Source: Carallia brachiata (taxonomy: Eukaryota; Streptophyta; Magnoliopsida; Malpighiales; Rhizophoraceae). From it: a stretch of DNA of 64,000 nt. This document shows, in pieces, positions 13,636 to 25,679 of the stretch (its first letter is position 1; each line of letters starts with the position of its first letter). The position numbers and the translations under genes are program-made. A model generated the notes under the pieces. It did not search any database and had not been told where the DNA came from. It saw only the letters and a program-made list of their open reading frames with translations. The stretch covers positions 1,878,735 through 1,942,734 of the forward strand of contig JADCRB010000010.1 of assembly GCA_021464245.1 (NCBI GenBank), written 5' to 3'.

Positions 13636-15439
13636 ATGAAACTTAAATCAAAGAAAGGATGGAAATCCATTATGCCTCTTCGTTTGAAAGAGAAATCAGC
13701 CACCCGCTTTTGCTTGTTTCCCAAATCAAAATCATCTAGCTGTGGTCCAGGCAATGCACCAGTTTATTTGAATGTCTATGACTTGACACCCATGAATGGC
13801 TATTTCTATTGGGCAGGCCTTGGTATCTATCACTCCGGTGTGGAAGGTGATGCTGAAGTGCTTCTCTTTGTTTCATGTTTTCTAATTTTGCATCTCAAAC
13901 ACAAAGTGCTGACTAAACCATATATGGTTGAACCATGTCACACTCGTAATGATAAAATTCTTAAATTCTCTTGTTCTAGTTTCCATGGATGCCGCCTGTC
14001 GTCGATGTGTTCCTTCTTATAATGTTCCTACAGTTAATGTAAACTTATGAATTTGTAATTACCCAAATCTCTGTTCTGCAGTTCATGGGGTAGAGTATGC
14101 ATTTGGAGCTCATGACTACCCAACATCTGGTGTCTTTGAAGTGGAACCTCGGCAGTGCCCTGGCTTCAAGTTCAGGAAGTCCATATATGTTGGGACCACA
14201 TGCTTGGATCCCACACAGGTTAGGGAGTTCATGGAGCAGCATGCTGCACGCTACCACGGTGATACATATCACTTAATTGTTAAGAATTGCAACCATTTCT
14301 GCAAGGACATTTGTTACAAGCTGACTGGGAAGCCAATTCCAAAATGGGTGAATCGGCTAGCCAAAATAGGTATTCTTGCATACCCACTGATTGCTTGCTT
14401 TTAATACTGGACATGGATAGTGTCTACAGGGAAAAAGAAGTCAGAATCCTGTTTCTCCATTGATATGTATTCCATTGCTTGCTCTTCAAAAATTGAATCA
14501 GTTGTGCAACATGGAAAGAAATCTATAGTAAGAATCCATCTGACTGCTGCAAGTCTGCAAACTTTCCTAGTTAACAACCTAGTAATTTTCCATTTAGAGC
14601 TAATTCTTTTGACTTTGATAGGCTCCACTTCAAACTGCAGAAATTTTCAAGTCGCAACTTGAGCTTTACTAAATTTGCAAAAAAGCAAAATTGCGACCAA
14701 TTTTTGTTCAGAAGGATAGATCTAATAGTAGAGTTTTTTAGTGTTTCTGTTCCAAATGATGTAGACTAATAAACAGTGCATTTATTGGTATTAAACTTGC
14801 CTTTGGAAGAAGAATTTCTTCCCCTGCAACAACGAGCATTAATAATGACAGGGACCATTGTTGAAACAACGTTTAAATGTTCAGGAGGTGTAGATATGAA
14901 GTCTCCCGTACAGTTGCTTTCTATATCATTAATCTTGTGGGACATATGGTTTGGGGATTGAGAGCAACAATCTTTTGGATTTTTTTTTAGCAAAACTGAT
15001 CTTGGGAATGCTTTCAGTAGATGTGGCTTCTGTGTTTTATGCGTGCTTGTTCCCAGCATTTTCCATTGCAAATTTCTGGTGACATGCATAATACTTCCAT
15101 ATTGACCCTGTAATACTGTCTATTTATCTGCATGATGTCATGTCTGTTGAGTCTCTGCTATTTATTTCTTCTTTATTTAACTGTGGTTTCATTGTGGTAG
15201 GTTCAATCTGCAACTGCATGCTTCCTAAATCCCTCAAGATAGCAGCTGTGCGGCATGAACCCACTGACCAACCTGATGATAGTGAGAAGAGAAGGTTGAG
15301 AAGTACATTCAGTTGCCTATCGTCAATCTCAATGCGACAGAAGCAACTGTCAACCTCTTCTTTGTTTCTTCAGTCACCTTTAAAAGGTTGTTTACCATGG
15401 GAACTAAGGTCTCTCAACGGATCCATGAAGGAAAGATGA
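13636..15439 (+). CDS. DeSI-like PPPDE thiol isopeptidase, 245 aa
   Basis: PPPDE-family cysteine peptidase (deSI-like; plant relatives are annotated deSI-like proteins), predicted to remove ubiquitin or SUMO-type modifiers; the substrate is unknown. Exons 13636-13846, 14082-14369 and 15201-15439 join in phase (211+288+239 nt, 246 codons with stop). The start is the first ATG in frame, 15 codons before a basic stretch. The domain runs from VYLNVYDLTPMNGY to PIPKWVNRLAKI. The catalytic pair is visible: His66 in GIYHSGVE and Cys140 in VKNCNHFC. The last exon gives a poorly conserved, Cys- and Ser-rich tail beginning GSICNCMLPKSL. A noncoding first exon probably lies near 12170-12350, with an acceptor at 13587 just before the coding exon. 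All motifs are intact. Confidence 0.9.
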
Positions 15440-16430
15440 GAATCCTGCTTGGATACTGTTCGTTGCATCATCTGTTAATATTCTCTGCATAACCATTCTG
15501 TGATCAATGCTAACGAGCGTGATGGGGAGAAAATTTGTTCAAACGAGTGGTCTTTTTATGTCGTGGTTGTGATGATGAGTATTTGCTGAATCCCACTATG
15601 GTGCTAATTTTGATTCTTCTTAGTGTGAGAAGCCATTGGTTAAGTAGGCTCTACAAATAGTTAGGACACTTAAACCCTATGCTGTTGTTGGCTTGCCTGT
15701 GCCTGTACGTGTTTCTATACAACTTCGGCTTTATGCTTGTCATTGACTTCCGACATTAAGGTTGGGCACAAATGTTGTTATCTCTGTACACAAGGGCATC
15801 CGAAAAGCACCACTATAATCTTTAGCAAGAACAGAAAGATAACGTTGTGTTGGTATTGTACGTGCACTTGCACAATATAATGAAATGGAGCCCCCCCCCC
15901 CCCCCCCCCAAAAAAAGACCATGCAACCAATCTTAATTAATTTCAAGATTAGGGCTCTGTTAAACTGAATCCGAGTTTATAATCCCACAACAATAAACCC
16001 TTAATTCCTATCTTGTCCCACAATAATTTTTTCAGGCAAAACCTCTGGAACCTCTTGCTGCATACGTACGTTGGAAATCTTAATAAGGGAAAAAAAGGAA
16101 AACCCACAGATTTGACCCGTGCAAAAGAAAAATCTGGCTGTCTAACTACGTTTCCATGTGAATATGTATGTTTTACGCTGACTATGATCAATGCATGGGA
16201 AATTTTGACACCTTCCACGGCAATGATTACAATGCCTAATACGTGTCTTCATGAAATGGTGAATCTCTTGGATTGTTTAACTAATGGAACAGAAGTCATA
16301 ATGGCATCAAAGAAAAGGAATGGCCTACTCACGAAATGCTATTAGCTTCACAACAGTACTAACAGAAACAGTACTAACAGAATTTCATTAAATACATTTT
16401 CAGTCTATGGCAATAAGAAATTGATTCTGC
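15440..16430. other. 3' UTR and spacer between convergent genes
   Basis: The 3' UTR of the DeSI-like gene begins here; the 3' end of LPEAT1 approaches from the other side. A C run of about 19 bases at 15891-15909 is followed directly by an A run, a striking homopolymer junction. An ATT repeat at 16437-16463 supplies AATAAT-type signals on the minus strand for LPEAT1. No other gene seen. Confidence 0.5.
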
Positions 16431-16938
16431 CTAAGATTTATTATTATTATTATTATTATTATTTTATCTTTTTTCGTTGTCCCTATTTGGTAGAAAACAA
16501 TACAATGAAATATACAGAAGGCCAACCCGAATTAGCATTGTCAAAAGCTCAAAACAAACCTGCAGGAACAGGAAAAGATGCTTCAGTTTTACAAATGCAA
16601 CGTTCTAGGAGGATTTCAAGGTATCTAGTAATAAAATCATTGAGGATGCACATAAAACACAATTCAATAACGCCCAGGAAGCCCTTATATGCTTCGACAA
16701 GGAACCAACAACACTTGAAATATTCAATGGCTACAAATGTGTAAAAAAGATTTACAAAGCAAGAATGACACGCTGGATCATTAACTTTTTTTTTTTTTTT
16801 TGTTATCCCTCTTTTCCTTTAGTGAAAATGGCAAATGACCACCCTGTATTTTGGCTGTCATTTATAAGCAAACACCAACACAAGCCAAAAAAGTTCAACT
16901 GAGACTAGGTATCATTTGGGAGCGAGGCCATGAAATTA

Positions 16939-19900
16939 TCAATCGTCTTTCTGATGCATAACACTAGGCAGGCTATTATTACCATTCAGAGCAGCATGAT
17001 ATACTCGCTTCTCAGCCAATCCAATGTCTGATGCTATCAAGTTTCCCTGCAGCCAAAAACAATTGCCAGAAGAAATTTAAGTTGAGATATAGGAATTGGG
17101 GCCAGGGCTTTCTGATTCAGATTTTCAAAAAATAAATGCTTTTCTAAAGAGTGGTAAACTACAGCGTTAATTACAGGCAGCGCTGAATTTTTCTTGAACA
17201 TCTGTTCAAGAAGCATTTCAAAACCTTGGGCACCCCCTTCCCCCAACCCCTCTTTTGCAGTCGGCTGATGTTTTTAAGCAACCAATCTTCAACGTTATCA
17301 TCGTTCTGGTCATATAAGTTTGACATGGCATATAGAGCTCTTGACTTGACTCCCAATATATTATATATCAATATCGTTAACAACCATTTATGTTGTGATT
17401 CTTGCTAGATAGAAATATACTAGGCAATTCTGATCATGGAACTCAGCATCCACAGCCACATGCAATAAAACTCAGACCTTCACCATATCTCTACTCTTTC
17501 TGACAAGGACTTATGGACTTTTGCAGGGTGTGACAATAGCTTCTATGTTTTAGTGCTTTCTGCCTAGACCAATAAAGCACATACATAATTCCCATTGAGA
17601 GGAGAATTGACCATTTGACCATCAGTATCAAAGCCAAAATATTTATTAAGTTTTAAGCCATTGTCAATTGTGAAGCAGCTAAACAGGTAGTTGTAAATCA
17701 TACTATAGCCTGTTCATGTTAAGCAGATTTTCGTGCCATCTACCTCACGCCAAATGTTACAACATGAGTAAATAGAGTGAAATGCTCACCTCACGAGCCA
17801 TCAACTGTCTGACATTATTGGCATATAGCTTTGGATCATCTTTCTCTTCTTGTGAGGGATAGTAAACAGGTAGCCATATTACTTCCATGTGATTAATGAA
17901 TTGACAGAGAAGAAAAATTACATGACGCACCTGCAAAGAGAGATACACGTTTAAGCTAAGAGCATACTTACATATATTTCAGGAAGAAAACCAACCATAC
18001 GCACCTAGTATTGTTACATAAGAGACCAATGATGAATAATGATACATAGAAGGGTTCGTACACAAAATGACAAATCTGAGAACAAGGGCAAAAGTTCCAG
18101 AGTTTCAATTTTCCCATATTTTTAGTATATACTTTCTGATTACCAAAAGACGAGCCACCTAATTTCCTCAACTCAAACAAATACTAGTCATTTCTTCGCA
18201 TCAAAGCACAAAACTCAATTACTTTGCATGGTTTGGTAAATTTTTCTTGGAACAATAAGCTCTGTGTTTCTTAGAAAACCATAGACATCCTAAACAATGA
18301 CAAGATACCAAGACAACTAAATATATAAAGTCTTTTAAAAAAAAAAAAATCCAAAAACATCAAAATTGCAAAAGAAAAACTCACTCCAGATATCGAATCC
18401 CAGGCAGGACTGAATCTCTGATAAGGATATCTAAGAATCACTGGAACGACAGGAGCTCCTGCCAAGAATGCGCCCGTCTTGAACGGAAGGATGTAGTCTC
18501 CATTGGTAGTTGTGCCTTCTGTAAAAAACTGAAGATGAATCAGAGGTAATTATCTAAAGAACAGGAGGAAAAGAAAAAAGATGAGCAATCAGTTCATTCA
18601 CCTAAAATAGGCGTATCATGCTATCCATAAAGAATGCACAACAAATAAGCAAACACTGACCGGGAAAGAGCATCATCATGGGAGCTGACGGATTCTGATG
18701 AGCTTCTTTAACTCTTTCAATGACAACACCTGCAAAGAGTTTCATGGCTTAAAGTATCCATTCCATATGGAAGTCAACACAAACAAGTATTCTCACTAAA
18801 TCTCTGTTGGTTTAAAGTCCATTCCTAATTAAGTTCCTTTTCAGGTAGAAACAATTTTACCTTGTTTTGGTTGCTTATGCTGCAACACATAAATCAAAAA
18901 ATACTACAATAATTCCACTTAAGTTAAAATACTTAACTTTAGCTAACAACAGTTCATAGTTTCCCTTTGCTGGAGTGATCTTTGGTCATTTGCGATTATT
19001 GAGCCTTATTGAAGCATTGAAATCAATGAATTTCACTAATAATTCAGATATAGTTCCAGTGCTAAATCAAGCACTAAGGGATGCACATAGGAAATCTATA
19101 TGCCAACCATCTATCTACCTGAAACGCCCTTGAAGTCAGATGATTTGGACTCCCGCTGGACATAGACACAACCCAGGCACTTGCTGTAACAAACAATCCA
19201 TGAGAATTCAAAAAAAAAAAAAAAATTCCACCCCATTCAAACTAGTTGATTCGCACAGCAAATGAAGCATTGTCCTTGGAATCAAATAAAGTCAAATGAA
19301 ATCTCAAAAATGAAACTTGAACACAAGTTGAAGAATATAGTTAAATGAATAGCATCAGACAATAACTAAAAATTGAGTTACAACAAGATAGTTTGTGGAT
19401 TCAAGTGCAAGAGCAAAGTTTTATTTGCACCTGCTATGAAACAAAGAATTCCTTACACCACATGATATCGACCCAGAAGATAGGAGATTATATTGATGTA
19501 AAAGTGAACTAACCTGATGAGACCAACAAGTGGTAGTTTACCCACTGATCTCTTCAGCAACAAAATACCGGATCAAGGGGAACAAAAAAGAAGAAAATGT
19601 CTCAGTCTCACAACCGAAAGTTGTTTAGATATAGTTATTGAAGCACTGTGACCACACAAACCTTCGCAACAAAGCTCGGAAAAGACGACGACATATGATA
19701 CAAAATATCCAAATATGAAACATGATTAGATATGATCGCCCCAGGTCTCTCGGGTTCGGCGGATTGTCCTTTGCCCTCATTCTGACCAAATATGGAGGAG
19801 GATTACACGGAAAGAAGAAGGAAAAAAAAGAAAAAAAAAGAGCTGTTAGATGACTCTATCTCTGAAGATTAACAAAATAAACGAAATGAAGTACACAACA

Positions 19901-20853
19901 TTTCCTTAGTGCAAAATCATTTAGCAGAGGGTAGCCAGACAGCCATAAAAGCAATATCTATATTTGTTAAGCAGAAATCAAAAGAACCATAACGCAATCC
20001 GCATTCAAATTCTTGATAGTTAATGACCACTCGAAACAAAAGCCATCATTGAAGTACGTTGACATTCCATTTTCTCACAATTCAAACCAGACAGTCAACA
20101 GAAAGTCAAACATAGTAACTCTAAATCTGAATGTACGCTAAATTCGAAAAGCTGACTTTCTACGAGCCCACGACAAAACATTCAGAAACACCAAAGTAAA
20201 CTTAAACCTCAATAAATCATGCTAAAAAACAAATGCAACGCTGTATTCAGATAATTTTAAGCTCTATATATAATATTTGTCAAAAACAACAGTAGAGATG
20301 AAATGAATAACAATGGCGATACCCGAGTGTTTGGGGACTTGTGCTGTGGGAGTTCTACATTTCTAGAAGTCTCGTTAATCCAAAAAAACCCTAACAAGAA
20401 AAGCATGATTCTCGATAGAAACCTCCCGCACTTGACAATCACCTCCCTCCGCCACCCTCCCATGTGCGCGAAATCCTCCTGCCCCTCGTCCTCGTCCCGA
20501 TTCGGCGCCGAGAATAGCGTGCAAATCCGGCAAATCAGGTAATAGATAAGCATGATGCTCATCCCGAGAACGATTCGTAAGGGGACCAGCGTCGCGAGGG
20601 CGATGGCCAGCAGGACCTTCTCCGGCAGCGGAAGGTCGCCGCGCCCCATCGTGCCGTACGCGTCCTTCCGGACGAACGGCGCGTATTTTTTCTCGAGCTC
20701 CTTGATGCTGGCGGCGGCGGAGGAGGTCCGGGCGGAGTCGGACTTGAGCAGCGGGCGGTCGTCCTTGGTGGAACCATCGTCCCGGGCCGGTTCGAGCACG
20801 TCGTGGTGCGGAGGCGGCACCGGTTTAATGATGTCCTTAAGCTCCGTCTCCAT
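16939..20853 (-). CDS. LPEAT1: Lysophospholipid acyltransferase LPEAT1, 401 aa
   Basis: Acyl-CoA:lysophosphatidylethanolamine acyltransferase of the ER membrane, in the Lands cycle of phospholipid remodelling. Eight exons in minus order: 20853-20323, 19781-19662, 19551-19514, 19183-19119, 18729-18661, 18518-18385, 17930-17790, 17046-16939. Total 1206 nt, all phases consistent. The start is METELKD at 20853, since the in-frame codon upstream is TTG. Residues 70-115 carry a hydrophobic membrane segment (LLAIALATLVPLRIVLGMSI) and a second lies near FLSRIMLFLLGFFWI. PlsC acyltransferase motifs are intact: NHVSYLD (His197-Asp202) and FPEGTTTNG (Glu275-Gly276-Thr277), then PVVPVILRYPY. The C-terminus NGNNSLPSVMHQKDD matches plant LPEAT1 from memory. 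A decayed copy of exon 1 lies at 26149-26689. Confidence 0.93.
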
Positions 20854-21200
20854 TGGAACCAACTTTTATTTATTTAATTAATAATATATATTTTAGGTTT
20901 TCGGTTGTGTTTAATAATTAAGTGAAAATAAAAAGGACAGCAACGAGAGGTAGAAGCAGAGATCTCATAAAAGAAGAAGAATAAGAGCGAAAGCGTCGTC
21001 GTGATTGCGATCGCTCTCTCCGTCTGGCGTGGCGGCTGGCGGCGGCGGGTACGGCTTGGCGTGTTTATGTGCGACTGTTCAGGTGCATACTTCCAGGGTG
21101 GGGATAAATGAGTTTGCTGAAGCCGTGGCCGTTGGATTCACATTTTATTTAAATGGAATGGACGGAGAGTTTGGAAGGCAACAGCATAGGGAATAATTTG
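20854..21200 (-). promoter_or_regulatory. Probable LPEAT1 5' UTR and promoter
   Basis: The 300 bp before the LPEAT1 start contain a purine-rich stretch at about 20925-20995 and a GC-rich segment at 21000-21060. The same order of sequence, much mutated, is found upstream of the pseudogene copy at 26690-26945, so the duplicated block carried the promoter. No TATA element can be assigned with confidence. Confidence 0.4.
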
Positions 21201-23238
21201 GGCCCCGCAAATGTTCATTAGTACCAGAAGAACATATCCGAGTCGGGCTGACCCATATTCATATGAGTAAACGCCGAATTGTCCGAAACCATAAAAATTA
21301 AAAATGGTTGAATGATGCAGGTCTTTTTCCAGGACATTCTTCAATCAAATAAGCATATACGATACCACTGACGTTGACCAATGTTTGTTGGTTCGGGTTA
21401 AAAAGAGTTTTTTTTTTCAATAAAAGCTCGTATTCAAATTTTATAAATAGAATAAATAAATATTGAGAGAATTATACTCTCTCGTAAGTTTACTCAACTT
21501 AACCCGAATTAATCTGAGACTAATGACTTTCGAATACAGTTGGTCTTGAACTAAAAAATATTACTGAGGTTGTAATCTAACGATAAATAAAACAGTTCTG
21601 TTCGACTTTCTTTTTAGAAATTGCTCTTCTAATAAGGTGTAATCGATTTCTTGTTGTAAAGTACAATTCTGGTTTCTCAATTTCTTTGCCACAAAAAAAT
21701 AAGTATATATATTCACATGAGTATAAATCAGACAAAGCCTTTGGAAAACTCGTTCTGAAAAAACAACCTTATTCTCGAGATATATTGATGGATAGGTGTT
21801 CTTTAGAAAGTTCTGTTGCTTGTTCCTTGTGTTTATTTATATAATCGATCAGAAGTGATCAATTTGAGTTTTCAACAATAGATACAATACCACATTTCGG
21901 CTACATAATAGGTTTTTTGAGGGCAATATTCTATAGTTTTATTTTATTTTATTGAGATTAATGGAGGTCTGTTCCGTCTTTGTAGTCATAAGAAAAAAAC
22001 CCAAATCTCTGTTATTTGACATTCATTTTTTGCTTTGTTCATTCCGTGTTGCTGGTTGAAACAATTTTTAAAGTCGTGCACTCAATTGCAATGTGGAGTC
22101 GATGTTCGGATAAAATCTCGCTTTACTATTTTGCAGGTACCCATTTATTTTATAAGTACCGATATAATATATAATAGTTGAAAGCTTAATCTATGAAAGA
22201 TATTAGTATTACTCATGATTTTAGAATTGTAATCCGGATCATTTGATCGCAAAATTATCTGATTCTAAATTGTTTCAAGAAAAAAAACATGCAGACAAAA
22301 TGATGATATGAGCCAATTATTTAAATATTAGTTATTAATTATATTGTGGGTCTAATAGTTAACAGTTTATATTTAAATAATCAATCTATGTCATTATTTT
22401 GTATCTAATTTTTGTATCTATGGAGTTAGACTCCTTTTTTAATGATGTGGATCATATGAAAAATCATTTTTTGATGGGATCATGTAGTATTCATATGATC
22501 TTATAGATAGGTAGGATCATGGGTAGAATTGTTGCATGATCGTGAATTTATAAACTTCAAATTTTTTTTCCATTGTATTCTTCAACAATAGTTTACATGA
22601 TTAATTAATTAAAAATATCTCATTTGTTATCAATTAGTCTCATTAAAATAATAAATTATTTGTAATTTTGTTTATGTCAATCGAATTAATGGTTAGTAAA
22701 CGATAATTACCAAAATTATATTACAATAGGTCCAATAACCAAAAAAAAAAAACTGAGAATAGTTAATGTTAGCATAAAAGCATATATGAACATATGAACA
22801 TAAGATATCTTTTATTATATATAATGAAATATAATATTAATAAATGGCTTAATTTTAATTGCAAGCCCAACAGCTCGTTCTACTCTTTTTCGATTTTTCG
22901 TCAATCAAAGTTTGAAAATATCATATTTTTAATTCTTTTGAGTCTTGAATTGATGCATTGTGTGTGATTAAAATTGAATTATTGGATTACATACTATTTG
23001 TTGGTTAATTTTTTTTTTTTTTTACTTTAGTTAGTTTTTTTTTAATTTAGTATAATCTTTCGATTCTACGATCCGATTTTATAATAATTCTAAACATCTG
23101 AAATTGATCTTTGGTATGGTCTTGATTTTAACAATCTTAGTTATTTTTGCATTTTATTTATAAACAAACCAAAATTCTCAATAGGTTTGTAATTTATGTC
23201 AAACTAAGAGAGTATTTCGTTTTTTTTTTTTGGAGGCT
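21201..23238. other. AT-rich intergenic region
   Basis: No gene recognised. It is a patchwork of A/T homopolymers and short repeated words; a segment at 22190-22560 repeats GATCAT/ATGATC words in both orientations, consistent with an old MITE without readable ends. Confidence 0.4.
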
Positions 23239-23758
23239 GTTGTTGCTAGGGATAAGGATTTTTTTAGTCCTAAACCTTTAGGTTTTTTTACGTTTGAGTC
23301 CTAAACTTTTTTTACATTTCATTTAAGTCCTAAATTTTTTTATTTTCTACCAAATTAGTCCCTCTGTTTAACAAAAGTGATCAATCTATTAAAAAATAAT
23401 TTTAACTTTACAAAAAATTATTTAAAAAAGATTAAATATATGAATTGAATATCTTTTTTATAAAAAAATATACATGTTGCCTATTTAATTCGTATATTTG
23501 TTGATTAAAAAAATATTTAATATGCATATTTTGTTGATAAAAAAATATTTAACTCATGTATTTAAGATTTTTTAAATGATTTTTATTAAATTAAACTCAC
23601 TTATTAATAGATTGACTACTTTTCGTAATTTAAAGGACTGATATAGTAAAAAATTAAAAGATTTAGGACTCAAATGAAATGTTAAAAAAGGTTTAGGACT
23701 CAAATATAAAAAAATCTAAAGGTTTAGGACTTTAAAAATATTTATCCCGTTGTTGCTA
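23239..23758. mobile_element. Mutator-like fold-back MITE, 500 bp, 10-bp TSD
   Basis: The element is 23249-23748. It begins GGGATAAGGATTTTTTTAGT and its other end, reverse complemented, begins GGGATAAATATTTTTAAAGT; the two arms match imperfectly for about 120 bp, including two spaced copies of GAGTCCTAAAC-like words. It is flanked by the identical 10-bp duplication GTTGTTGCTA at 23239-23248 and 23749-23758. Long terminal inverted repeats with a 9-11 bp duplication are typical of Mutator-like elements. The AT-rich centre is non-coding, so it is non-autonomous. The flank is GTT-rich, which slightly weakens the duplication call. Confidence 0.78.
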
Positions 23759-23764
23759 TTGTTG

Positions 23765-24158
23765 TTGTTTTTCCAAAAAGTGAAAAAGTAAGTATTTGGT
23801 TAAGTAAAAAATAAACTATTGATAAAGCTCAAAAAAAAAATAATTGATCAAAAAAGAATAAAGGAGATACTTTTTTAATAAATCAACAACTTATTTATAT
23901 TTTAATAACTAAAATACCCTCAATTATTTACCTTAATTTCTATTTCATCTGTCCTTTGCTCTATTGCTTCCTTTCTCAAAAGCACCTCTCTTGCACCGTT
24001 TCTCAAACTTCGGCCACCTTAGTAACGGGGCATAAAGCAATCAATAGTGCTATCTTTAGATTATTTTTTTTTTTGAATATTTTCTCTTCGCTGGCAGTTA
24101 ATGGTCCTCCCTAGAATTTTTATTTTTTTCAAAAAACTTTTTAATTCTTTCAATAGTG

Positions 24159-24192
<34 letters not shown>

Positions 24193-24513
24193 CAACTTTT
24201 TATTGTATGATGCGTTTTATTAAAAAAAAAAAACCTATTTCCAAAAGTTTTGAGAGTGCTTCTACAAAATATTAAATAATGTGGTATATTAATTCTATTA
24301 GATAGTGTCACATATTAATTCTATTATTCTATGTTAAATGTTTACAATAATCATTTTATTTGATTAAATGGTAATAATTAGTAGCAATTTAACTAAATAC
24401 TATAACTTCATTTTAATCATTAGCAACAACAATAATAATAAATAACAATAATCAACAATCAGTATTGAGTAATAATAATCTAACAATCAATAATAAGTGA
24501 ACCAAACAAGTCT
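23765..24513. mobile_element. Possible old MITE bounded by TTTGGTT / AACCAAAC ends
   Basis: The stretch starts with AAGTATTTGGTTAAGT (about 23791) and ends with GTGAACCAAACAAGTC (about 24497-24512), an inverted pair of ends common in plant MITEs. A similar pair frames 38690-39565. Between them is AT-rich non-coding DNA with a TA repeat at 24162-24190. Ends and target duplication were not resolved. Confidence 0.3.
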
Positions 24514-24576
24514 TAAAGTGAGAAGCAAAGCAATGTGCTTTCTTGAAAACATAAATTATCCAATTACGCGTGCATT

Positions 24577-24790
24577 GAAATAGTTCACAGGTGAAAACTC
24601 CCGCTGATTTTCTTGCCAAATTAGGGGCGTCCTGTGCTGTTGAGACTATCGTCGACAGCCCACCTATGGGCATACGTAAGTTACTTCTTGATGATCGTCT
24701 TGGTGTGCTGTTCGTTAGGAATTAGTTTTATTGTTTATTTTGCTCCACTGTACCAAAAAAAAAAAAAAAAAAAGAAATGGTTCGCAGGTG
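24577..24790 (+). mobile_element. 5'-truncated LINE, RNase H tail plus poly(A), with TSD
   Basis: The insert is 24594-24773. Reading forward, frame content TPADFLAKLGASCAVETI and then IRKLLLDDRLGVLFVRN before a TAG stop is the end of a plant L1-type LINE ORF2 RNase H domain. A short 3' UTR and an A run follow. It is flanked by GAAATAGTTCACAGGTG (24577-24593) and GAAATGGTTCGCAGGTG (24774-24790), 15 of 17 identical. This is a textbook severely truncated target-primed insertion. Confidence 0.82.
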
Positions 24791-25679
24791 GAAAACGACT
24801 CTGGTAAATAAGATATTGAATACTTAAAAATCCAAAAGTTCAAACTCTGCTAACTGACAAACAAGGAATTACAATTCAAGTGTATACAAGGTAATAAATA
24901 ACTCATTTTGATGAGCTACAAGAAACCAAAGCTAATATTGGCCTCAAAAACGACGGATATGGGGTTCATTGGGTTTTGTTATAGTAAACGTTAGTTCCTA
25001 CTTTAATGGGATGGGGGATGACTACAGATAAAAGGAAAAGAAAACTTAGTGTTGCATATCTTTGCAAACTTCCATTCACTGTTTTCAAAGAACAAAACAG
25101 AGGAGGTGCAACTTGACAATAATTACATTTAAGAAAAACTAAAAACAAAAAGGAGAAGCTTCCCGTTTAACAGCCAGAATTTTACTCCTTTCTGATTGTG
25201 TGGCCCAAGTGTTGCAACACAGAAGTTGAATAAAACAAACAATTCAAAGTGCAAAAAAATTAGCATTTTGTGAAGGTTTAAACAGTTGAGCAAGAAGCCG
25301 AAAAATCATTCAGCTTATGGATTACACAGGAAGTTCAATCCCATTAAATTTCCAAGTTACAGATTAATTCCAATGACCGAGATGTTAGAACCATCATTGC
25401 TTGAAAAACACCGAGACACTGACCATGTGCCAGCAAAGAAAATAGCTCCTACAAGGAAAACACTCAACAAGAATTACATCCGAAAATTATTGCTTCAAAG
25501 ATTTCATTGCCACACTAAAACTAAGGATTTCTAGAATTTGGTCATCATATGACTGGATTGTGTAGTTGCTAGAAGATGAAGAGTGGGATTGGAAAGTATG
25601 TTGGCCTATGACTTATGTACGACTGAAGTATGTTGACCTTCAACTTTCTTCCAAGTCCCGCAAGAGTGGGATTGGAAAG
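24791..25679. other. Intergenic, no gene recognised
   Basis: Moderately AT-rich. Two short open frames (25286-25534 and 25566-25754) show no recognisable domain. The right edge merges into the block duplicated from the LPEAT1 locus. Confidence 0.4.

Noticed and set aside
20303..20881. Plus-strand frames over LPEAT1 exon 1
   Set aside because: Antisense shadows of a GC-rich coding exon.
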